Origin: Candidatus Uhrbacteria bacterium CG10_big_fil_rev_8_21_14_0_10_50_16
GTDB taxonomy: Bacteria > Patescibacteriota > Patescibacteriia > UBA9934 > UBA11717
Direction of reading: 5' to 3'
Length of the DNA: 42,016 nt
Assembly (NCBI GenBank): GCA_002774875.1
Contig: PCYM01000001.1
Span: forward strand, 76,137-118,152
Under the pieces are notes generated by a model. It ran no database searches. It saw only the letters and a program-made list of their open reading frames with translations, and was not told the DNA's origin. Shown one piece after another: positions 36,238 to 42,016 of the stretch. Numbering within the stretch: the stretch's first letter is position 1; the number at the start of each line of letters is the position of its first letter. A program made the position numbers and the translations under genes.

Positions 36238-37185
36238 ATGAGACGAATTTTGACATCATTCACCGCCCTTGTGTTTTTGATGACGGCCGTTGCTCCTGCC
36301 TTGGCGGGGCCAGACGTTACAGGCCCTGAGATTAGCGCAGTATCGCCGCTTTCCGCACAGTACACGGTTCCGCAAGTCTATTCTGTTTCTGCAGCCGATT
36401 CTGCCGGCGTGGAATCCTGTACGCTCCTCGTCTCAAGTACCTATGAGACACCTATGGCGTATGATTCTGTTACGGGGATGTGGTCGGTTACCTACACCTT
36501 TACAACGTTTCGATCGGCAAACAGTATTCGTGCCGTGTGCGTGGATACGTACGGCAACTCAACCAATGGGCCAAGCAAAATTATTTCCGTGTCCGACGCG
36601 CCCATTGTTGTACCGCCAGGTGACGGAACACCTGTGGGAGGCGATCCGATAACGATTGACGCTACGGAATGGCCGGCGGCGGATGTGATTGCAGAATCAC
36701 CCGTACTGATAAAAACAGTCTGCCCGGGGAATGAGGATTTTACGCACCCTTGCCGCACTGTGTACTTTTTGGATCATGCGGGTAAACGTCATGCGTTTAC
36801 CAACGAGAAAGCGTTCTTTACGTGGTATACCAATTACGATCAGTTGCATTTGGTGAATACCGCGGTCATGGCATCGTATCCGCTCGGGCCAAATGTGCGC
36901 TATCGTCCCGGTGTAAAGATGATTAAGTTCCCGTCCGTGTCAACAGTGTATGCGGTTGGGCGGTATGGATCGCTCTTTCCGATCGGTTCGGAGTCGGTCG
37001 CAGAGGAGCTCTATGGAACCAATTGGAATCAACAGATTGATGACGTATCGGAAGTTTTTGCAACCAATTATACAATTGATAGTTGGAATATGATCTCCTC
37101 TGCCAGTCAATTTGATCGATCAATTATGCTCAGTTCAGTGAACTCTATCAATGATAATTTAGGAGAGCCTATTTTCCTTGAGTAA
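36238..37185 (+). CDS. Secreted surface protein with Ig-like and CPR-type repeat-domain
   Basis: 315 residues. A signal peptide (about 1-23, ending ALAGP) is followed by an Ig-like domain (about 25-125, with VTGPEISAVSPL and SCTLLVSS) and a Pro/Gly/Asp linker. The C-terminal part (about 155-290) has VYFLDHAGKRHAFTNEKAFFTWY, here only the blocks YFLDHAGKRHAF and FFTWY, then YRPGVKMIKFPS, VYAVGRYGSLFPI and LYGTNWNQQID. This arrangement is one I associate with surface proteins of CPR bacteria, where it often sits at the C-terminus. It is probably exported and cell-surface attached. It shares the transcription direction with the DUF2914 gene and ends at the bidirectional terminator. Confidence 0.72.
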   Translation: MRRILTSFTALVFLMTAVAPALAGPDVTGPEISAVSPLSAQYTVPQVYSVSAADSAGVESCTLLVSSTYETPMAYDSVTGMWSVTYTFTTFRSANSIRAVCVDTYGNSTNGPSKIISVSDAPIVVPPGDGTPVGGDPITIDATEWPAADVIAESPVLIKTVCPGNEDFTHPCRTVYFLDHAGKRHAFTNEKAFFTWYTNYDQLHLVNTAVMASYPLGPNVRYRPGVKMIKFPSVSTVYAVGRYGSLFPIGSESVAEELYGTNWNQQIDDVSEVFATNYTIDSWNMISSASQFDRSIMLSSVNSINDNLGEPIFLE

Positions 37186-37225
37186 AGGCAGCTCTCTTTC
37201 TACGCCCAATCTTAGAGATGTAGCA

Positions 37226-37259
37226 AAACGAAACACCCCCATGCGGGGGTGTTTCGTTT
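37226..37259. terminator. Bidirectional terminator between the surface protein and lipoprotein
   Basis: A 15-bp stem (AAACGAAACACCCCC/GGGGGTGTTTCGTTT... core) with loop ATGC; it overlaps the last codon of the minus-strand lipoprotein gene. Confidence 0.8.
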
Positions 37260-37689
37260 ACTGTTTCAGAACGCTGAACTTTGTTTTTCCATCCTCAATG
37301 CCGATGGTAATGGATCGCGTAACAATACTGTTAGGACCCGTGCCGCCCGGGTTTGCTTTTATATAGCTGCCAATAATCACGTCTTTATCGGGATTGGCGA
37401 TCACGGAGTTTTTGGCACTCACGGTGTCCTGAAATCCTTGTGCCATAAGTTGCGTATGAAACGAATCGCGTACCTCCTGCCAGGTTTGATCTGTGTAGCC
37501 AATCACCGTGTAATGACCCGCAACATCTGTGACGTTTGTTATGTTGCTGTCCACAGGGAGTTCCATACCAAGCGTGGCGTTGAGCTCTGCAACACTGTAG
37601 TTAACCGTATTGGTGGGAGTTGACCCGCTTGTACACCCAGCTCCCAAAAGCGCGAATGCAAAGAGGAGAGAGAAAAACCGTTTTGTCAT
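37258..37689 (-). CDS. Small lipoprotein, hypothetical
   Basis: 143 residues. Signal peptide with lipobox LLGAGC (Cys19), then a Thr/Ser-rich linker and a compact globular domain (about 30-143, with LPVDSNITNVTDVAGHYTV, WQEVRDSFHTQLMAQGF and VTRSITIGIEDGKTKF). No known domain assigned. Because CPR cells have little obvious outer membrane, lipidated proteins like this probably sit on the outer face of the cytoplasmic membrane. The gene ends at the bidirectional terminator shared with the surface protein. Confidence 0.7.
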   Translation of the reverse strand: MTKRFFSLLFAFALLGAGCTSGSTPTNTVNYSVAELNATLGMELPVDSNITNVTDVAGHYTVIGYTDQTWQEVRDSFHTQLMAQGFQDTVSAKNSVIANPDKDVIIGSYIKANPGGTGPNSIVTRSITIGIEDGKTKFSVLKQ

Positions 37690-37849
37690 AAAGAAAAAAT
37701 TATTCTAATACCTAGATCATACGACATTGACCAACAAACACAACCCACTATGTATGGGCATGGCATGTGGATAGAATCGCAAACCTTTGAGACGCCATTG
37801 TGCAATGGGCGTATACTTTCTCTACGTTCATTCATCTAATGCGAGAAGT

Positions 37850-38230
37850 ATGTCTACGTCAATTTGGTTGGGTCAAATCATTGCAATCTATTGTTTGATT
37901 GCGGGTCTCGGAATAATGTTCAATGCAGGTTATGTTGAGTCGTTTATTAAGGAAATAAGGCAGAGCCATATGGTGATGTATATTTCCGGGTTGCTTTCTC
38001 TCCTAATTGGCCTTGCGATTTTGTATTCCCATAACGGCTGGGAAGGATGGGCAGTGCTTATTACGCTTTTTGGTTGGATGGCCGTGGTAAAGGGTGTCTT
38101 TATTATTTTACTTCCTCATGCAGCAATTCGTGTGGTGCGTCTGTGGAAAAGCAGGATGATGCTTTTTGGCAGTGGCGTTGTGATTTTTGTTCTAGGAGCG
38201 ATCTTCGGCGTGTTTAGTTTTCTTCTGTAG
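37850..38230 (+). CDS. Four-helix membrane protein, hypothetical
   Basis: 126 residues, with four predicted transmembrane helices (about 5-25, 40-60, 66-90 and 103-124) connected by short charged loops. Features are YVESFIKEIRQSHMVMYISG and FGWMAVVKGVFIILLPHAAIR. No named domain; it resembles short integral membrane proteins in CPR genomes. The start at 37850 was chosen over 37787, since the earlier residues (MRRHCAMGVY) look like upstream sequence. It ends inside the following minus-strand gene (17-nt convergent overlap). Confidence 0.6.
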   Translation: MSTSIWLGQIIAIYCLIAGLGIMFNAGYVESFIKEIRQSHMVMYISGLLSLLIGLAILYSHNGWEGWAVLITLFGWMAVVKGVFIILLPHAAIRVVRLWKSRMMLFGSGVVIFVLGAIFGVFSFLL

Positions 38231-38861
38231 GTTTGCTTACCGAGTTTTTCGCGGACTGGGTTGCGCTCTGTGTTGGCGCAAGTTGGTCCGCGTTTTTGTT
38301 GGTAGATTCATTGGGTTTGTGACAAAACGGCCGAATAGCGGCGACGCTTTTTTTGACCGACTTGTTGCCATAGAGTCGACTAATAACGAGCCGACCAAAT
38401 GCAAATTGAATGCCTGCAGACGTGGCGAGCCCGGTTGGTAGGTCTTTAGTTGTATCAAACTCAAGAACGACTCCTCCAAGACTTAGTAATTGTTCTGGTC
38501 GAAATGAGGACATGCTTGGCGTTGCGATACTTGCATGTACGTCTTGCAATGCATTGGTCGGCATGTGTGTCGGTGTGTACCCCCAGCCAGTTCCAAACGT
38601 CACCGTCTCTGCATCAACACGTAGCATAAGAGGTGGGTGGAGGAGATAGGGGATTTGACGTGCGATGACGAGAAGCGGAATTACTCCAAAGAATAGAATA
38701 ACGACAACAGAAAGCAAAGACGGATGATCCGTAAGATCCTCGGGAGAAAAAATACGATGAAGAAAAAGGATCTCTGTGCCGAACCACAGTAGAATTGCCG
38801 CGCTCAATAAAAAGAAACTTGCAGCACGCCGTGACAAGTGAATTTCAAATGATTCTGCCAT
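38214..38861 (-). CDS. Membrane protein, hypothetical, with disordered tail
   Basis: 215 residues. Two transmembrane helices near the N-terminus (about 14-36 and 48-70) precede a soluble beta-rich domain (about 75-160, with LRVDAETVTFGTGWGYTPTH and GVVLEFDTTKD) of the style of bacterial PH (bPH) domains. A Lys/Ser/Gln/Thr-rich disordered tail (about 170-215) ends it. No family is certain. Its stop region overlaps the end of the membrane gene at 37850 by 17 nt. Confidence 0.55.
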   Translation of the reverse strand: MAESFEIHLSRRAASFFLLSAAILLWFGTEILFLHRIFSPEDLTDHPSLLSVVVILFFGVIPLLVIARQIPYLLHPPLMLRVDAETVTFGTGWGYTPTHMPTNALQDVHASIATPSMSSFRPEQLLSLGGVVLEFDTTKDLPTGLATSAGIQFAFGRLVISRLYGNKSVKKSVAAIRPFCHKPNESTNKNADQLAPTQSATQSAKNSVSKPTEEN

Positions 38862-38884
38862 GTGGATATGTTTATAGGAATGTC

Positions 38885-38893
38885 TGATAGAAT
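38885..38893 (+). promoter_or_regulatory. Extended -10 promoter for 38915
   Basis: TGATAGAAT, ending 21 nt before ATG 38915. Confidence 0.5.
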
Positions 38894-38914
38894 TTTAACA
38901 CACAACCATACTGT

Positions 38915-39124
38915 ATGACTCCCTATATTGCTGGCCTTACTCTCTCGATGATTGGAGATTTACTCATTGCGTTAATCGTTCTTAAGGTGCATCGTGATGT
39001 GCTCGCCGAAGGGAAAATCGGCAAGCGTACCAAACGTGATCTGCGTCGAGAGATGACGCTGGGTGTTACGGGCATTATCTTCTTTATTGTGGGGTATCTG
39101 TTGCAACTACTTGGATCTCGATAA
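38915..39124 (+). CDS. Small two-helix membrane protein, hypothetical
   Basis: 69 residues with two transmembrane helices (about 5-24 and 47-66) around a basic loop (KIGKRTKRDLRREM), which should face the cytoplasm. No known domain. Stand-alone with its own promoter and a terminator 4 nt after the stop. Function unknown. Confidence 0.6.
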   Translation: MTPYIAGLTLSMIGDLLIALIVLKVHRDVLAEGKIGKRTKRDLRREMTLGVTGIIFFIVGYLLQLLGSR

Positions 39125-39128
39125 AAAT

Positions 39129-39153
39129 AAAACCGCATGACGCGGTTTTTTTT
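39129..39153 (+). terminator. Terminator after 38915
   Basis: Stem AAAACCGC/GCGGTTTT, loop ATGAC, followed by further T residues. Confidence 0.8.
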
Positions 39154-39167
39154 GGTTAGAGGGACGC

Positions 39168-40145
39168 TTATTTTGCGTAGTGTTGTTCTATAAATTGGCT
39201 TACAATTCCGCCTACGAGTAGGAGAGCAAGATAATACGTGAGCAGCTCCCAGAGATCCACGATAACAGCGGGGGCGATGGTTAGTAAGAGCACGGCGTAC
39301 CAGGACACGATCCATGCAGAACCGACTGTAAACGCCCAGCGACGCAGGGAGCGAAACGTGCTTAACTTTTGCTTTTGATTATTACGGAATGATATGTCAA
39401 AAAGTCTTGGAGCAATATGAAAATTTAAGAACCATCCGCTAATGAGTAATACGATGAAGGTAGCACCTTTTGTAATAAAGATGGGATCCTGATTGTAGGT
39501 AGAGGTGAACGCCAAAAATATGGCAGCGTTACTTACAAGAAGAATAACAAATCCCATCCAAATAAGTTCAAAAATATTCTTTAATGATTCTGCCTCGTCG
39601 TTTGATATACGGAAGTCACGTAGAAACTGGAAAAATAATGCAAAGGAAATTGTGGCACCGCCAATACAGACACCGAGGCTCACGTAGCTGAGGATGGAAA
39701 AAATCGGAAAGAGTAGTTGGAGATACGGGATGGCAACGCTGGTGCCGGTGAAAAGTGCGAGAAAAAATGATGTTGTTGTAATGGCTGCTGAGATAAGACA
39801 CCAGGTGCAGAATTTACGAAGCGTAATCACTTGGATGAACGTAAGATAGAGCGAAAAAAGGAATCCGATCGTTGTAAGAATGAGAAGTGTGGACGTAACA
39901 CGGTTTACACCCGGCGGAATTGTGAGAGCGACACCGTAACCTGCCACGAGAATGCCGTAGTAGAGCATTCCAAGAAATTCAACGGGGATGCCGAGAAATT
40001 TGGAAAATGAACTTCCAGTGACGGCATGACAGTTACCTTTGAGTGGGCAAACGAGGGGGCGTGCCTTTGTTTTTGTGTAACGAATGTAAAACGAGATGCT
40101 AAATCCGCATGCGGCAAGGAGAAGGATTGTTAGATAAATTCCCAT
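39168..40145 (-). CDS. Vitamin K epoxide reductase (VKOR) family membrane protein
   Basis: 325 residues. The N-terminal half is a VKOR domain: VCPLKGNCHAV (the loop cysteine pair), GIPVEFLGMLYYG and, after two more helices, FCTWCLISA with the active-site CxxC. VKOR proteins re-oxidise disulfide-forming thiol proteins using quinone. The C-terminal half (about 160-325) adds four or more helices that are not VKOR and that I do not recognise. Neither a DsbA nor a thioredoxin-like partner is found in the window. An extended -10 box (40169-40177, minus strand) lies 23 nt upstream of the start. Confidence 0.87.
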   Translation of the reverse strand: MGIYLTILLLAACGFSISFYIRYTKTKARPLVCPLKGNCHAVTGSSFSKFLGIPVEFLGMLYYGILVAGYGVALTIPPGVNRVTSTLLILTTIGFLFSLYLTFIQVITLRKFCTWCLISAAITTTSFFLALFTGTSVAIPYLQLLFPIFSILSYVSLGVCIGGATISFALFFQFLRDFRISNDEAESLKNIFELIWMGFVILLVSNAAIFLAFTSTYNQDPIFITKGATFIVLLISGWFLNFHIAPRLFDISFRNNQKQKLSTFRSLRRWAFTVGSAWIVSWYAVLLLTIAPAVIVDLWELLTYYLALLLVGGIVSQFIEQHYAK

Positions 40146-40168
40146 ACGATTGGTTGAAGAATAGTCCT

Positions 40169-40177
40169 AGTATAACA
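40169..40177 (-). promoter_or_regulatory. Extended -10 promoter for VKOR
   Basis: On the minus strand this reads TGTTATACT, the same nine bases as before 5317 and 18620; 23 nt to the ATG at 40145. Confidence 0.55.
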
Positions 40178-40189
40178 TGGTAAACGATA

Positions 40190-40300
40190 AGCCCCTGCAC
40201 CAGGTCGGTGCAGGGGCTCGTTCGTTTTTGGGATGGTGATCTGGCCCATCGCGTCGGCCTCCAGGAGGTCGTCGACGCACTGCATCAGCTGTCAAGAATA
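40190..40300. other. GC-rich fragment with orphan hairpin (possible cassette remnant)
   Basis: Positions 40190-40218 form a 12-bp perfect stem (AGCCCCTGCACC/GGTGCAGGGGCT) with loop AGGTC, followed on the plus strand by CGTTCGTTTTT; no plus-strand gene precedes it. Positions 40230-40300 are conspicuously GC-rich, and on the minus strand read DDLLEADAMGQITIP in one frame without an intact ORF. It resembles a leftover of the GC-rich cassettes seen elsewhere. Confidence 0.45.
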
Positions 40301-40339
40301 AAACCAATCAAATACGGCTTCAATAGACACTAAAAAACA

Positions 40340-40367
40340 AAAAAAACCAGCAAATGCTGGTTTTTTT
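40340..40367. terminator. Bidirectional terminator after the lipoprotein gene at 40371
   Basis: A 12-bp stem with AAAAAACCAGC/GCTGGTTTTTT and a 4-nt loop, flanked by A- and T-runs on both sides. Confidence 0.8.
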
Positions 40368-40370
40368 GGT

Positions 40371-41030
40371 CTACTTTACAAACGTATAGGAGATAGGTAC
40401 GCCCACGGTGGAAGGATTAAAACTCAGGGTAAGCACCGTCCAATCCTCATTCACGGTGTAGGTATAGGCCATGTGTAATCCATTTGAATCAGAGCTCACC
40501 GGACCTGTTCCAAGCGGAGGTGTGGTGCCACTTGATTCCACCTCTATCCCTGTTGCTTGGCAGCGCAACGTGGTGTCAGATCCTGCGGGATAGACCTTGA
40601 GGGTGGCGACATTCGATGGAGGTGTCGGATTATTTGGATCCCAGGTAGCAAGATCTAGATCAACCTCTGATTTAAACGTTCCACCACCGTATCCAATACT
40701 TTCACATGTATTTGAGCTAGGAAATCCTGGGACGTTATTTTCTTTTAGTTCGGTTGTCCAATCCTCACTATAGGCACCGTAGCTTGTATTACCGAGCGAA
40801 TTAATGGCAAAGGTTGTCTCTCGACCACTGAATGGATGCGTTTGTCCTGCAATAAGGACGGAGTCTAGGGTCCATGTTCCAATAAGTGCTTGGTCCACAC
40901 CGTCAAAGTTTACGCAACTGTTCCAGGGGGTTGTTGCAAAACACTGTGCAAATGGATTGCCCGTCCAACAACCGGCGCCGACGAGCACAAGGGAGAGCGC
41001 AAGGGCTCCAAAAGCTTTTGAGAATATCAT
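40371..41030 (-). CDS. Lipoprotein, hypothetical
   Basis: 219 residues. Signal peptide with lipobox LVGAGC (Cys21) when started at 41030 (MIFSKAFGALAL). After it comes a globular domain (about 40-219) with IGTWTLDSVLIAGQ, TTFAINSLGNTSY and, at the end, DWTVLTLSFNPSTVGVP. The opening is lipocalin-like and the rest is beta-rich; several cysteines are present, which fits the disulfide-forming VKOR protein next door. The frame extends to 41075, but the extra residues are not signal-like. Promoter at 41054-41082. No named family. Confidence 0.7.
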   Translation of the reverse strand: MIFSKAFGALALSLVLVGAGCWTGNPFAQCFATTPWNSCVNFDGVDQALIGTWTLDSVLIAGQTHPFSGRETTFAINSLGNTSYGAYSEDWTTELKENNVPGFPSSNTCESIGYGGGTFKSEVDLDLATWDPNNPTPPSNVATLKVYPAGSDTTLRCQATGIEVESSGTTPPLGTGPVSSDSNGLHMAYTYTVNEDWTVLTLSFNPSTVGVPISYTFVK

Positions 41031-41053
41031 AGATAAGGATAAAGAATAGATTG

Positions 41054-41082
41054 AGTATAGCCGATACGGGTGCATGTTACAA
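41054..41082 (-). promoter_or_regulatory. Promoter of the lipoprotein gene at 40371-41030
   Basis: On the minus strand this is TTGTAA, a 17-nt spacer and TATACT, ending 23 nt before the ATG at 41030. Confidence 0.65.
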
Positions 41083-41185
41083 TGAAGTTAACTCTGTTCT
41101 GTGAGGCAGGTTTTGACATTGTCGGTTGTTAGGTAGAGGATAGAGAACAATTAACCAGTCACGTTCTCATAAAAACCATAAAAAT

Positions 41186-41581
41186 ATGAAACGCACAACG
41201 CGAGGTGGAATAGTGATGGCGGCACCGTTTATTCTTCTATTTCTTACACTCACAGGATACGCAATTACAAACTTTATGATTGCCGAGTTAGTGGGAGACA
41301 ATGATCTCACGGCAGATTCGCCGGCGACACAATCGGAGGTTCAACCTGTGCAGTCACGGCTCGTAAAGAATGAGGAAACGGGAATGTTTAATCTCGTCGC
41401 AGAGGAACCGGGGACGGATTTACCAGATTCGTCTGGCGAGCATTCAACACAGGCGGCTTTAGGGAACCTTATAAACGTGATTCTCGGATTTGTTGGAGTG
41501 ATTGCAGTCCTTGGCATGTATATTTGTGTTCCACTCGGTGTTTACCTGCTCGCCACAAAAGACAAACCCAAAAATATATGA
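41186..41581 (+). CDS. Two-helix membrane protein, hypothetical
   Basis: 131 residues. Helix one (about 11-33) with a small polar face, a long acidic and Ser/Thr/Gln-rich extracytoplasmic stretch (about 36-85), and helix two (about 90-122) ending in a Lys-rich tail. No family assignment. The stop (TGA) shares bases with the ATG of the CYTH gene (ATGA-type overlap), so these two are translationally coupled. No Shine-Dalgarno is visible. Confidence 0.6.
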   Translation: MKRTTRGGIVMAAPFILLFLTLTGYAITNFMIAELVGDNDLTADSPATQSEVQPVQSRLVKNEETGMFNLVAEEPGTDLPDSSGEHSTQAALGNLINVILGFVGVIAVLGMYICVPLGVYLLATKDKPKNI

Positions 41582-42016
41582 TGGAAGTAGAAAAGAAATT
41601 TCATTTAACTCCGGAGGAGGAGGCTCGTTTGATTGAGGGAGCGGTGCACATGTATACAAAAACAATATGCGATGTGTATTTCGACCGCGGTGTTGAGTTG
41701 TGCACTACGGATCGCTGGCTACGCTTACGTGATGGAAGATTTGAACTCAAACTCCCCATGCACGCGATTTCCGAGGGAAAGCCGAGTGTGGACAGATATC
41801 AGGAGATCGATAATGACGCAGAGATTTTAGAAGTGCTTGGGTTAGATTTGTTTGAGCTGACAGACGAACAGTTGATAAAGGCAGGATTTGAGAGGATTTC
41901 TGAATACAAGACAATTCGCACGAGCTACGAGAAAGAAGGATTTACCATTGTTTTTGATAAAATGGATTTTGAATTTCAGATCTGCGAAGTCGAGCGGGTT
42001 GTGGAAGAAGGAACAG
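41578..42016 (+). CDS. CYTH-domain phosphatase-like protein, truncated by window end
   Basis: Partial: about 146 residues before the window ends, with no stop. It begins MMEVEKKFHL, the ExExK motif of the CYTH fold (usually EIERKF/EVEKKF), and has DVYFD, WLRLRDGRFELK and CEVERV, in which alternating charged residues line the tunnel. CYTH enzymes hydrolyse thiamine triphosphate, inorganic triphosphate or other triphosphates, or make cAMP. The choice cannot be made here. ATG 41578 overlaps the preceding stop; ATG 41581 is in the same frame. The gene continues past the window. Confidence 0.8.
   Translation, partial: MMEVEKKFHLTPEEEARLIEGAVHMYTKTICDVYFDRGVELCTTDRWLRLRDGRFELKLPMHAISEGKPSVDRYQEIDNDAEILEVLGLDLFELTDEQLIKAGFERISEYKTIRTSYEKEGFTIVFDKMDFEFQICEVERVVEEGT

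Overview
The window looks like a chromosomal segment of a Patescibacteria/CPR (Parcubacteria-type) bacterium. This is inference from gene content: many very small proteins, several families I associate with CPR genomes (Gmad2-type secreted proteins, a DUF2914 membrane protein, DUF5665, a VF530/DUF2132 protein, a CxxC zinc-ribbon protein, a short lysine-rich MAKG peptide, a surface domain of the YFLDHAGKRHAF type), tight gene packing, and no biosynthetic operons. Base composition is moderately AT-leaning by eye. Most native genes lack a Shine-Dalgarno sequence, and many sit 6-10 or 20-23 nt downstream of an extended -10 box (TGnTAnnnT), which suggests widespread leaderless or very short-leader mRNAs.

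Layout. 1-135 is a dispersed-repeat remnant, followed by a CPBP protease (180-875). 881-5317 is a seven-gene minus-strand operon: receiver protein, degenerate histidine-kinase-like protein, second receiver protein, BcsA-like processive GT2 glycosyltransferase, two micro-proteins, and a membrane-anchored GH9-like glucanase. It reads as a compact phosphorelay-controlled beta-glucan synthesis/trimming locus and is the most unusual system here. 5482-10226 holds an MGDG-synthase-like glycosyltransferase, a BaiN/HI0933-type flavoprotein, an M29-like aminopeptidase, a DUF5665 protein and a cupredoxin lipoprotein. A 137-nt folded intergenic element lies at 8119-8255. 10391-12762 is an accessory patch: tRNA-Trp, a GIY-YIG protein bracketed by two related 24-26-nt palindromes, a GC-rich orphan gene, a structured GC-rich repeat, a frame-disrupted HExxH protein, and VF530.

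13005-17510 carries NUDIX, Gmad2 and PLDc_N proteins, an M20 peptidase and several tiny genes. 17538-24663 has an rRNA m5C methyltransferase, a solute-binding-protein plus CACHE/PAS histidine-kinase pair with no transporter, a rhodanese, an ABC-F ATPase and Maf. 24719-29129 has a zinc-ribbon protein and a second ABC-F on the minus strand, then a GC-rich orphan and a DUF2779/RecB-like nuclease. 29249-32825 has a cupin, a secreted concanavalin-like protein, a second RecB/Cas4-like nuclease and a CPA2 antiporter. 32826-33476 is gene-poor. 33477-42016 has a DEAD-box helicase with an RGG-like tail, envelope and lipoproteins, a VKOR protein and a CYTH protein cut by the window end.

How it fits together. 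Much of the window concerns the cell envelope: glycan synthesis and trimming, lipoproteins, surface proteins, disulfide formation, ion antiport, and sensing through the solute-binding protein and kinase. Small GC-rich genes with clear Shine-Dalgarno sites and long-loop hairpins (11031-11366, 14989-15198, 27124-27546, possibly 16724-16924, and a fragment near 40230-40300) contrast sharply with the native genes and look like separately acquired cassettes.
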